Below are positions 1 through 11,686 of a stretch of 21,197 nucleotides of DNA, one piece after another. Where the stretch lies: the NCBI RefSeq assembly GCF_001039355.2, contig NW_019775070.1, positions 324,845 to 346,041 on the forward strand. Direction: 5' to 3'. The notes beneath the pieces are model-generated. The model did no database searches, was not told the DNA's origin, and worked only from the letters and a program-made list of their open reading frames with translations. A program made the translations under genes and the position numbers. This DNA comes from Lingula anatina (Eukaryota; Brachiopoda; Lingulata; Lingulida; Lingulidae). Each line of letters starts with the position of its first letter. The first letter of the stretch is position 1.

Positions 1-82
<82 letters not shown>
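1..82. repeat. (GT)n-(GA)n compound microsatellite
   Basis: Pure GT dinucleotides run for about 43 bp and switch directly to GA dinucleotides up to position 82. This is a simple compound microsatellite cut by the window start. No gene is seen between it and the LINE remnant at 606. Confidence 0.97.
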
Positions 83-84
<2 letters not shown>

Positions 85-299
85 TAGGAAAAAGCATAAT
101 TATTTTTTATTTAAAAAGTCTGAAAACATATTTATAGATTTAAACCCTTGCAAAAATTCAAGATAACATTTTTCTTTTTTTTTTTTAATCGCTTTAATTT
201 ATATCTTTATAATATCTATATAAGTCGATATAAACAAGGAGCAAAATATTTCCAAAATGTGTAGGTAAAAAAGAAAAATGTAAATAGATGCATAATAAT

Positions 300-520
300 G
301 CAATTGTTGACCCCGACGAAGGCGATCTTTCATCTTTGCCCCAAAAAACTCAATGCCCTCTATATTCTACTGCTGCGCCATCTATTAACAACTGCCCTGC
401 TTTGCCGTTTCTGACCTAGATTGCCGGGTTCGAGGCAGCATCATGGCTGTTTACCGTGTAGTTGATTTTATTTCATGTGCTCTCTGGTGTCTTTTTGGAA
501 ATTTATATTAGAAATGTTCT
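300..520 (+). other. CpG-richer patch with a 22-codon ORF, function unknown
   Basis: This stretch has more CG dinucleotides than its AT-rich surroundings and holds an ATG at 443 in good context (CATCATGG), followed by 22 codons and a TAG at 509-511. It resembles a promoter or first exon, with a possible GT donor shortly after the ATG, but no homology is recognised and no downstream exon was found. A chance ORF is equally possible. The rest of 83-600 shows nothing I can name. Confidence 0.12.
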
Positions 521-605
521 ATTGATTTTGTTTTAAAAAGTAAAACCATCGGAATTCCTTAGAATAACATTTATTTTACCTTCATTACAATTACATCTCC
601 GACCT

Positions 606-836
606 TTTCCTGGAAAGAATAACAAGTTACTGTACAACCTTATAAGAGGAGAAAAGACTCTAAATAAACCCAGATTTAACACAATGACATACGGCAAAAA
701 ATCCTTGTCATATCTTGGGCCAAAAGTATGGAATGATCTCTCAAATGACTTAAATCAAAGGATCAATTCGAATTAGTTTAAATCACTTTTAAGGCTTTGG
801 GAAGGACCCAAATGCAGATGTAGCCTGTGTATGTTT
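606..836 (+). pseudogene. Degenerate LINE reverse-transcriptase C-terminal fragment
   Basis: One plus-strand frame reads as the tail of a non-LTR retrotransposon ORF2: TYGKKSLSYLGPKVWNDL (from 687), then a Phe-Lys-Leu-Arg stretch ending in WEGPKCRCSLC. The pattern 'yG..S..y.Gp..WN.L ... fK..l..w...C.C..C' is the usual end of such reverse transcriptases. A TAG interrupts the frame at about 774-776, and the catalytic domain is absent, so it is a dead 5'-truncated copy. Frame and family type are seen directly; the exact clade cannot be assigned by eye. Confidence 0.75.
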
Positions 837-2232
837 ATAGTGGTCCTCCGAAAATACGAAAACTGCGAAAACCAAGAGTTGCTCGGCGAAAACCTCATTG
901 TAAACTACTAATACTCCATGTTTTCGTTAGATTACTGTAATATTTGGATTACTTGGACCACATTACATACACCAGGGCCTTTGATAGCGATGTTTCAATG
1001 AACTGAGTAAGTAACAGCTGAGTTTTCTAGATCGGCAACCAGGGGTAAGTCGGCAACCTAGTGTGGCAGCCATGTTTGGTTTACAATATTGGCATATATA
1101 AACAGCAGTGTCCCCTCAGGCCGACTAGATGCCATCTCAGGCCAGTATCGCCCTCTCAATTTAGTAATGCTTTTCCAGGCAAGTAATACTCACTCAAGTA
1201 CTACATGAAGTGGATAACAGCACAGATTACCTGTATTCTTAGTAATACAAAGTTTATATAGTAGGAATTAATAAATATGCACAAAGTAGAACTTTTTTTT
1301 TCATTCCAACCAAAAGTATATAAAGTGGCACTGGTGGATGACTGATGTCCCCTTCCATTGCCCTGAGTGTCAGGGCCACTGTAAAGCTAGCTTGCTCACT
1401 TTTCAAACCTTTCATGGGACAGCTTTACTGTAGACCTGAGGAACAGTGTCGAGTATCTGTCAATAAAAAAAAAAAAAAAAACTGCTCCGCAGTGAATCTG
1501 CAGTTGAATGTCATTAGTCCAAAATGAAAATTAAAACATTTAATTTTGCTTTATTTCATTTTACTTACTATATACAAGATGTAAATTGAAAAATAAATAA
1601 TTTCTTTTAAAAGAAAAAGATATACAAGATGTATTTTTTGCTTATCAAAAGACATTTGCTCCTGGAGATATGAACACAATACACGTGCTTGCTGTGTGCC
1701 AAGTTTGACAGCTGCATTGTATGTCCGATACCACTATAATGCAACGCCTACACCAAAAATCAGTTTTTAAAGCAGAAAGTTAGAATGTGGCAATGTCTTT
1801 TGATTGCAAATATTTGATATTCTTAATTCAAACTTCAAACTCTGCGTCAGCCACTTTGTGTCTTGTCTCATCTGCACGAGATAATGTCAGCTCCAGGTGG
1901 GACAGAGCTGTGACGTACGAAACTTGTGACTTCCAAATATGGCTACAGGCTGACACAGCTGTGATGAACGAGTCTTAATTGTCACTACCAAGAATGGAAG
2001 CGCCCCAGGCAAAATTTTGCCCCCCCCCCCCCCCCCCCCCCCATATAGTTTCTAAAGTCAGCTTTGCTGACATGGGCTATATAATTATAAAATCAAGATC
2101 AAGCTGGAAAATCTGAAATCTTGAACCTAGGGTACCTCCCGTGTGATGTCCTGGCTTTGTCAGTTCAACAGGTCAAGTCACTGAAATCTTTGCTCTTAGG
2201 TCACTTACACAGGCTGTCTTGGACAATAGCAA
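837..2232. other. Intergenic stretch without a recognised gene
   Basis: No convincing exon or ORF is seen. It contains a direct repeat of ATATACAAGATGTA (1570 and 1620), short direct repeats of CGGCAACC near 1030-1060, an A-tract at about 1466-1482 and a 23-bp C-tract at 2020-2042. The short ORFs at 1345-1527 and 1787-1978 lack homology and splice context. Confidence 0.6.
2020..2042. repeat. Poly-C tract (23 bp)
   Basis: A run of 23 consecutive C residues. The exact length is likely to be unreliable in the assembly, as for the other homopolymer C runs near 4576-4592 and 18110-18124. Confidence 0.95.
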
Positions 2233-2312
2233 TAGTCCGAAGGCTCGCTGGTCTGAAGGTTTGATTGTCTGAAGGTTTAATAGCCTGACAGTTTGATAGT
2301 CCGAATGTATGA
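2233..2312. repeat. 16-bp tandem repeat, five units
   Basis: Five consecutive 16-bp units with no spacing: TAGTCCGAAGGCTCGC, TGGTCTGAAGGTTTGA, TTGTCTGAAGGTTTAA, TAGCCTGACAGTTTGA, TAGTCCGAATGTATGA. The core is TnGTCTGAAGGTTTGA. The middle units are most alike and the outer ones have decayed, as in an ageing minisatellite. It lies about 400 bp beyond the ATG7 stop codon. Confidence 0.9.
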
Positions 2313-2677
2313 GCAAAGTGTATAGTGTACTGGGAATAAAATTATGTTCATCGGAGGCATAAAGAAGATGAGACAAAAATGAAAATACAGGGAGTATGCC
2401 CACACTCTACCAGGGCCCTAGGTAAATATTATTATTAAGTGCATTTTTCTGTAATGAATAAGCCAGAGACACATCTGTGAATATGTAGTGAAAAAAAAGA
2501 TGAAAATTTTGGTAAATAAAGCTTCAGACTGTCGACATGCTCCTGTCTTTCCAAGTGGACCATTAATTCAACCTAGTTTTGATGATTATTTCATAGGAAA
2601 CAATGCATATCCATCAATATGGACTGAATAACTGATGGACCTTGCTATGTGCTTGTGTTGAGTTGTTAAAATCTTCT
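2313..2677. other. Region beyond the ATG7 3' end, no gene seen
   Basis: AT-rich DNA between the 16-bp minisatellite and the ATG7 polyadenylation signal. No ORF with homology, RNA gene or clear repeat was identified. Confidence 0.6.
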
Positions 2678-2683
2678 TTTATT
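2678..2683 (-). terminator. Polyadenylation signal AATAAA for ATG7
   Basis: The minus strand reads AATAAA here, about 26 bp after the ATG7 stop codon (2709-2711). It is the first canonical hexamer downstream, so the 3' UTR would be very short. A later signal cannot be excluded without transcripts. Confidence 0.55.
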
Positions 2684-2708
2684 TATGTCTGATGTTCTTC
2701 CCTTTGGG

Positions 2709-5700
2709 TTACATGCTTTCATCATCATCACTGATGGCCCACACCTGAAAACACAATACAGCCATTAGAAAGCTCACCTAACACAATGTTGTCAATGATT
2801 CAATAGCTCAAGTGACACAATGCCTTCTGTAACAATATATATTTTATATCTTTATCTTAATCTTTAGTAAGGTATCCTGACCAGGCTTCTTTGACTTGTA
2901 TTAATTTGATTAAATATATATTGATTAAATATATATATAAATATATTCAACCTTCGGGTTGCAATATTGCAATAAAGATTTTATTCAAAGGTCAATCCAT
3001 ATCACACAATATCTGGTACACATATTTGATAGAAAAGTAAATAGTGAATAGAGAGACAAAATAATGTTTTTTACAGATAAGGCAAGAAGAACTGTTTTGC
3101 CTTACAGATAAAAAACATATTTTGTTTCTTAAGAACAATTTTCCACTGTACAATCTTTCTACAGGAGACAATGAAAACCCCAATTCACCATAGGTCATAT
3201 TGTTATTAGTGAGCTTAACTAACATGTTTTGTATGTTTATATCATAGTGATTTGTGAAATAAGCCATTTCACAACCTTGTTAATACTTCACAACAGAATA
3301 ATACCCAAAATGTATCGGAAAAGCCACTAACAATGGAGTATTCTAAATGCATACTAGTACAGTAGGCAACCCTAAATAAGTACAGTGTAAAACTTTTCTA
3401 ATAGTAAAAGTTTGGAATTCCAAAGAGTGGGTTCTTTTTCTGAAAAAGTGGACCTTTTACCACATGATCTTCGTGTACCTAGATAAAAATTTACAGTGGA
3501 CCTTTCCCAGCAAAAAGGGTGGTTCCTTCGAACCCCCTGGCTTGATATATAAACCCACCTCAGAGTCCAGGGTTTCCTGGTGTAGCTGTGTCAGTCCTGT
3601 GAGGTCCTCCAGATAACTGGGCTGGTTGAAAGCACTCAGCAGAAAGCCAAATCCTTCTTTTCTATAGTGCTCAATAACCTATAATGTGGCAAAACAGTTG
3701 AGAAAATACAATATGAAAACGTAATTGAATTATTCTCATTGCATTACTCAGATTTGTGAAAAATAATCAACAGTTGTTTGTGACAATTATCATTGTTCAA
3801 AATCTGGGAAAGAAATGCTAGATAAGAGAGGATATACATCACCCTCCTCTGAAATCATGTTTTTCAACATTTCACACAAAGTCCAACAGCTTTCTTAACT
3901 TTATTTCATACATAAAAGAGAAGGTTTCACAAAATAATACAAAAAATTATACAATCCCTGTTATAACAATGAGCAAATATGGGTCCAATACTCACTATAC
4001 TTGAGCATGCTGTACACTTCTCAAAGGCCCTGCTAGCTGGCAAAAGGTTGTAGTATCTTGACAGAAATCCACGAATCTGAAGGTCAAAACATGCAAATAC
4101 TCAAAAAGTTAAAAGATGTTTAAGTTTTATTACAGATTTTTCTAACACTTTCTTGGCTTAAAAAAATATTATAATAAAAATAAACAGTCACACCTGAAAC
4201 TCAAAAGAAGTAAAATGCATATTACAAAGAAAAAAAAAATACAGGCAATCTATGTTAACATGTCTTCATCAAATATTGGGGGTAAATGACAATTTCAATA
4301 TGAGCTATTGACTGAAGAAATATTATAATCACTTATTTCTGACTTCATCTCTTGTCTTGAGCAAGCTCCCCTTTCTTCAACTGGTGATGAATGTATTGTA
4401 TATAATGAATAATGGCAGTTATACCTGCCAGTACTACGTAGTGGCAGGCCCATAGCCAGCAATTTCAAAGAGGGGGCTCTTCTGAAAAAGTGCACCTTTT
4501 GCCATGAAACTGTTCTGTACCTAGATCAAATTTTACCAAGTGAGGACCTCTTCCTGGAGAAAAGGGCAGTTTGTTCCCCCCCCCCCCCCCCCAATCCCAC
4601 CCTGGCTACAGGCCTGAGAAGTGTTCATGTATACCTGGTGGGGCACAAGGCCCAGTATAGACATCATGTCCTTAGTGATATGTTCATCTCTAGCACTGGT
4701 ATCAGCAGGTGCCCCGCCCTCCTCAGGGTGCTGTAGTATGGACACCAGCAGTTCTACAGCCAGTGCAGCTGTAATCATGGACATCCCCGGCCTGGACACA
4801 GTACACTGCTGGTCAAGGGTGCGATCTCTGGTGGACTGGGATATAAAGAAGATAGAAGATAGCTACTATATATACTGATCTATAGAATTCACATCTCTAA
4901 AATGATAAAGTCTAAAACTAGGTTTTGATGTTAAAGGTCGAAGAAAATGTTTTTTGTTTCTGATCAGTGCTTGTCTGATTGCATTTAAAGTAGTTTGATA
5001 TTTACACACTTGCACATATGGTCAGTTATAAATGAAAAAAAAAATGAAAAATTTTAATAGTGCCTTCATCAGTACATTTTTTAAAAGAACATAATCTAAA
5101 AGGTGTAAGCACCACAAATCATTACAGTATCAGCATGCCAGCTGACTTTGTCACAAAACAAACTAGTCATTCTGAATGACCAACATCAATTTAATTTTCT
5201 TTGTACATGGACAAAATTACTAATCACACAAGTGACCTACATCTCCTGGTGCAACGACATCATTACAGAAGTAGCATCCCAGTTGACTTCCATGTACATT
5301 GGAGCTTAATTTTGCCTCTCCTGGCGGCCCTGTGTCCATTGGTTCTCCTGGCATCTTTACTCCATGTCTGACTACCAGAAAGGTATCAAAACCCAGGGCT
5401 GCATTCAATACAATCTGGTGTGAAAATAATAAAAATGCAATACTGTATTTCATGACTTAAAATAATTTATTAAGCAAAATAATAATTATTTGAATTATAT
5501 TCATGTTTTATTACAACTTATAAGGCTAAATTATTCAAACATCTCAAAACTGACTGATAAATAAATACAAGTGTGATACAAAATATTCACCCCATATGAT
5601 ACTTGGACAATCATGTACTAGCTAGCATATCTATTTCCCAATACAGCAGCTGCTACAGTATACTACATGTAGTAGTTACATAGTAATGATTTGATCTTTT

Positions 5701-8700
5701 CAGTGGCAACAATTATTGTGAATTTTACAGATACTGTATAATTTAAAGTCCTTAATTCTTAGATGTAAAAAAATCCTATTTAGTGGCAGCAACAAAACTG
5801 AAAAGAAGGCTACCTTACAGATCTATTGTATACAGTAAAAGCACCACAAATTCTACATAGTTTAAAAAATCATATTTTAATGACTTTAAAATTATGTAAA
5901 AATTCAGTCATTACAGTAACCATTATATATTTTATGTAAACTGTAGATGTACATAACCTGAGTGTCCTCACCTTTCCCTTGGCAGCCCCCAGTAATGTGG
6001 GCAACCACCTGCTTTCTCTGGTGTCCATCAGTAAAAATATTACATCATGTCACCATATATATCTCTTTATATATACTGTATATGAACACATTAGCCCGAG
6101 TGGCCTCACCTTTCCCTTGGCAGCCCCCAGTAATGTGGGCAACCACCTGCTTTCTCTGGTGTCCATCAGTAGAAATATCACATCATGCTGGTCCACCAGC
6201 TCCTCCAGTACTGCCACATCCTTCCTGGTCTGCTCAATACTGCTCTCTGTGGAATGTACATAGGGTGTATTTGCAGTGTGGAAGTCACAAATTTCTAACA
6301 CCTTACTTATTTCAATTTTCAGAAGAATTATTATTATATTAATATGGTAATAATTTTCTAACAAAATATTCTTAGGCTCATTTTTTTTTAATCGAGTCAA
6401 CTTTGGATTCCTGTTATTTGAGTATTACTAATAAACCATTAGATAAAAGTTATCAATTTTATTAAAATCTATCATCTGCGCTCCATTTCTTTATAAAATA
6501 CAAATTTATAACATAAAAACATCAAGATAAAGAATAAAAACTGCAGAGTATTTCATACTTCATATGATACTAGCAGTACATAATTTGTATCAGTGACAAG
6601 AAAAATAAGGTCATGTTGTCATCCACCAAAACTGTGTCTGTCCATCTGCCTATACTGTACAACTTTCAGTCTGTATATATTAATATAATGTAAAATTCAT
6701 GTAATTTTTTTCCTACCTGATAGAGGGTGCCCAGGCATGGGGATGGTCAGTGAGTGTCCCTGAGCATCCTGAAAGAGAAATTTTTTGGTAACTGAAATAT
6801 CATATCATGTTATAGCATAGCATATTGCATCACATTTTATCATATCATAGTCTGGTCAGGCAGTGCAGAAATGATATATTAGCTATGAGCGCCTAATATG
6901 GCAGCCGAGCTGTATGCTCCCAAGGGAGGTGAGACCGTCTACGAAGTGCACCAGTGCAAAAATGACCAGGCTTCCTTCACTTGAATATTCATATATAATT
7001 GTATAACATACTTGTATAACTTCAACCTTCGGGCTGCAATTCTCCAATAAAGATTATTATTATTATTATAGTCTAACATATCATATCATATCATTTCATA
7101 TCTACTGTATCGAATGATATCATTTTATCTCGTCACATATCACATCACATCAAATATCATTATATTATTATCTTATCAACAAATTTGGAATACAATTCTG
7201 CTACAATTAAGCTACCCACCACCCCTGGGAATATCCTCCTCAGTGACTCGGCCGCTGCCTCAGCCTTGGCTTTGCCTCCATGTAGGCAATCCTCAAATAC
7301 AAACAGTGACTGCCTCACTGGGTTGGAATAGGATATTCTTGAATTGTCCACAAACGTGATTTTCCTAACTCCCCATCCCTGGAAAAACATAATTATATCT
7401 ATCAATAATTCAGCTTGTCATGTACAAATATTGTGATTCGCTTGATTAAGAATTTACTGCCTTACCTCCAAGCAAAAATAAACAAATAAATAAATAAATA
7501 AACATTATATATAAAAAAAAAACACACACACACATACACAATCACATTCTACGTTGACCCCTTAAAAGTGTATACATATTAAGTACTAAATAACAGCATA
7601 CTAATACTACCATGACAACAGCAGCTATAAACAATCTTATATCATCGAAAGTGACACTAGTCATTCTGTGTCTTGGCAGATATCAGCAGGTCTTACCAGT
7701 AATGATCTAGCCACATTGCACCCTAATGTCCCGGCCCCCAGGAGCAGACATCTCGTCCTCGTTATCTTCTCCAGGTCTAACTCTGGTAGCAGTCTCCACC
7801 TCATTAGCTTCAGGTTTAAGTCGACTGACGACTCTGACAACCTGTCAAAATTATAATAATCAAAGAAACGTGGTAAAGATTTTTTAAAAACTTGTTTTCA
7901 CTAAGCCAAACTTACAATTAACTCACACTGACAGACAGCTAAAAATCTAAATAAATTACATTATTGCTGCAAAATTGAATATGATTATTGTACCCTGAAT
8001 GAAAGGCAGAGTGATCTGTTCATCCTTTTCATTCATTTTCCTTTCATTTTTAAGCATGCTTTTATGTTCAATACAGAAAGAACATTAAAAGTGAAAGACA
8101 GGGTGCTTATGCTTATAACCATAAAACAGCTATGATATTCCATGGAAGATTATGTACATAAACTTCCATGGATAGACTATAAATATTAGTTACAAAAACT
8201 GTAAAGGTCCTACTTTCTGGAAGTAGACATTTTGCTACTGATTCAGAACCTTTGCAAGCCAATGCATCACTGAATCCAACTGTGGTCATTGTGCTGATTT
8301 CTCAATTTGTACATTTCTAATGTTAAAGTTTTAAAAGTATACTGATCTACATGTATGTACCAGCCAATGCACAGACATATTGTAAACTCACTTGACAGGG
8401 TCCATGGTAGCACTGAGGTCCACCATTCTTGGAACCAACTTTCCCTTGGCATTCTTCTCCCAACCCACACACTTTGGACACTCTGAAACAATTCAACAAC
8501 ATTCCCAAACTGTCTGGATGAATTCATTTAAAGGTACACTTCATGGGTTTGAAAATCCCAAAAATGCTTATCTTTATAATTAACATCCACAGCTTCTCAG
8601 GCCTACTCAAGTACCAGACTTGGGACTGAATGAACCTGGATTCACCCATAGATCAGACCATGCTACACATTAATTTTGGATTTGATTTACCATAATATTA

Positions 8701-11634
8701 ACTCTGCATATAAATATAAGTACCTGTCAAGTTTGATAGAGACTGCAGCTGAACAGTAAAGACCAGACTGTGACTGATGTCCCTGGAACCCTGGCTTATC
8801 CTGTCTCTAAATGACACTATCTCTACCTCTGGCAACTTATCAGCCCTGAAATACAGAAGACACCTCCATTGATCATAATTCTAATATACAAGTGCCAAAG
8901 TATACATATTTGTCTTTAAGTTCCAATTTCTTCTGACTTGAACTTTCTTTACATAAAGCAGATATTTACAATTCTAATAGTTTTGCCCTAAGAGTATTGT
9001 ATTTAAGGCATTTATTTATTTATCAATATATCTTTTATACATAAAGTCTGTTTTATCCATATTTATTCAGATTTTTAAGCCATTCTAAATGGACTCAAAC
9101 AAATTCTAAATCACTTTTTAGTAGAAACATTAAACAGTTAATTAACATTTTTATTCAATAATATGTTAATTATCTTCAGACATACAAAATGTTCAAACAG
9201 TGCATGTACTAATTATCGTCAGCTTTACCCTAGCAACCTACCAGTGATAAGCTATAAGGGTGAGCAGGTTTCTGACAGGCCAACCAGGGTGTTCTGCTAG
9301 GGTACTGGGGTCACACACACAAAATAACACCTGAGGGACAACAAAAAAAAAAAATAAATAAATAATAATAATAAGCGACAAATTGTAAAATGAGCTAGGA
9401 AGTAGTAAGAAATCTTTCTGATATGTTCATCCTCAGCAAACCACTGCATATTATAAAGATAAACCTTAATTTTTAAGTACATGTACCACTGAAAAAAAAG
9501 AAAGCAAAATTGCTATATACTAATGGTACTAAATAAATCAAAGAATCCTTAAGCATACAGTGAACAGTTAAATATTGACAGATCTAAGATTCAGTGATTT
9601 TGTTCTATATTTAATAAAAAGACACAGTTGTTAATTTTTAGGGTTGCTCTGTGACCATGGACAAAATCAAGAAGATAACTTTCAAAATGATATTATAGTA
9701 ATGCTTCATGATGAGGAGTTGTGATGATGCCTTACAAGCAAAAAATATTTTTAGTTCATGTGTCAGTATTATTCACAGGCTGCCAATATTAATTTTTAGG
9801 GCTCCCCTGTGGGTGCGGATAAAAACAATATTATTTTCATTGATAGTATGCTTCATGATGCCTACTTTTCCCTGTGGGTCAGATAAAAGCCTGTCAGCAT
9901 CCTTCAGGTTTGCCACCTGTAACCCTGTTTGAGTTTCCTGAAGGATGAAGTAGCCTGTCTTGACCCCACGCTGCCCCCTGGTGGATTCTTGGAACTGAGT
10001 GTATGCAGCCAAGAATGCGTTTGTCTGAGAGAAAAAATATTTTATAAACACTTCTCACGTTCTACAGAATATATTTATAAGTTACATCAACATTGAAAAT
10101 TTGGTGAGCTTTACGTCAGAGAATTCATTGCTGTTCATCATGTATGAAAATGACAAATCTTGAAAAAATAAAATATATAAAAAATAAGAAAAAAAATTTT
10201 TGACAGCTTTAGGCACTTAAAAATTTTAAGAAATATGATGCTGTTCAAATAATCCATGCATTATTAAATCACAAAAAAGAGCAACGAAGGTTGAAAACAA
10301 AAATAAAACCTGTTCTTCTGTAAATCTCTCACTAAATCTGATTGGTTTCTTTGTTAATGGGAATGTTTCAGGTGCACACAGTGCAGGGAAGGTAAACCAG
10401 TAATAGTAGTGGTACTTTTTTAAGTCCTGAAACAAATAAAGATGGGGCACTTTAAAAAAAGAAATCCAATTCATAAAATAGAGATATATTAATCAGTGAT
10501 TCAGAAGTAATACTATGTATATAAATTCTACTAGCACAATATCACATTTATCTCATCTAGCACAATGTTTATAAACACCAGTAACAGCTGGTGCAATGAA
10601 CGATAACATTTAAATAATCTAGGACAGGGATAAGATTAACCAGCACAATAAGGCCCAATTCCTACAGACACCATTGGTCTGTGTGGATCGACCCAACTCT
10701 GCAAGGACTCTCGCTGACTGTAATCAGTGCCTTCTCCTTGGATTAAGTAAAATACAGAAAAACTGGTGATTATACGAGCATGTTGGTACATGTAACAAGA
10801 GGAGGCATGTCATTCAGTAACACTGATTGTACTTAGTGAGAGTACTGCAATGTTGGGTCGATCAACATGGACTGAAGGAATGTGGTCTAACACAAATACT
10901 CACTGCATAAGTCAGCATCAGGAATTTTGAAAGCAAAGTAGGGTCATCTATAGCTTTACCACTGGTGATGTCCAACCATAACTAAACAGAAAAAACACTT
11001 TATTATTTGTAAATATTGATCCTAGAACTTTATAACACTTTTGTTAATCTTAAAATGAAATTGGTGGGGTGCAGCAGTTGTTTTTTCCCTCCAAAATTAC
11101 CAGTTTTATATTTCTATTTTCCAAGATGGACATGGAAATGTGGATAGTATTAGAAAATGTTAGTACAATAAGTAATAATTCCAATACATAGTGAGTGGTA
11201 ATTAACTTCAAAGCACCTGGCTATAAAAATAACCAATGCTTGGTCTTTATTTTACCAGAGGAGTATGCTGTAATTATGCACAAATTCCTAACACCTCAAT
11301 ATGCCCAATCTTTATCTCAAATTTTAAGCTATTTAAACAAGTTAAAACAAACAAAAAATATGACTTCAAAAACCAAAATTTACTGATTAATCAAAATGTT
11401 ATTTATCACAAACCATAATAACAATTGGGAATATATAATACAATCAGTTACGTTCAAATCTACATACAATGTAGATGCTGCCACTATCTGTTATAAGCAG
11501 CATACAGAAACTTAATCTGACCTTGCTGTTGAGAAATGTATCACAAATCCATGTGGTAGACTGAATGTGTAAACACTGCATTGTGAGCAAATTACAATGG
11601 CTGTAAATCAAATATTTTGAAAATGTTTTGTGCG

Positions 11635-11686
<52 letters not shown>

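Larger units (their letters stand above)
2709..3678 (-). other. ATG7: ATG7 exons 17-18: C-terminal ATG8-binding tail
   Basis: Exon 17 encodes [12 protein letters not shown] and [18 protein letters not shown]. Exon 18 adds the last 11 residues, [11 protein letters not shown], before TAA. In the family this C-terminal segment (extreme tail rich in Trp and acidic residues) captures ATG8 before transfer to the adenylation site. Exon 18 is tiny (36 nt with the stop) and is separated from exon 17 by an 814-bp intron. The acceptor TTTTCAG and the fit to the vertebrate tail (IWDMSDDETI) support it. Confidence 0.93.
3996..7841 (-). other. ATG7: ATG7 exons 10-16: adenylation domain and catalytic cysteine
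   Basis: Exon 10 carries the nucleotide-binding loop GAGTLGC (about residues 363-369). Exon 11 has FVDN and the ISYSNPVRQ motif (about 391-399), exon 13 [10 protein letters not shown] (about 474-483) and exon 14 NAALGFDTF and [14 protein letters not shown]. Exon 15 has the catalytic cysteine in [10 protein letters not shown] (Cys561, equivalent to Cys572 of human ATG7). The CxxC pairs in exon 14 (about 539/542) and exon 16 (KCTACSS, about 638/641) fit the structural zinc site of E1 enzymes. All key residues are intact, so activity is expected. Confidence 0.95.

Noticed and set aside
1345-1978. Short plus-strand ORFs (60-63 codons) left of ATG7
   Set aside because: They include an A-run translated as Lys, lack homology and have no convincing splice context.
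4445-4634. Introner-type origin of ATG7 intron 15
   Set aside because: The MITE covers only part of a 558-bp intron and does not reach either splice site, so it did not create the intron.
4621-4878. 85-codon plus-strand ORF
   Set aside because: It overlaps ATG7 exon 15, which encodes the catalytic cysteine on the other strand.
5962-6400. Plus- and minus-strand ORFs over the exon 13 duplication
   Set aside because: The plus-strand frames are shadows of ATG7 exon 13 and its copy. The minus-strand ORF is exon 13 read through into introns.
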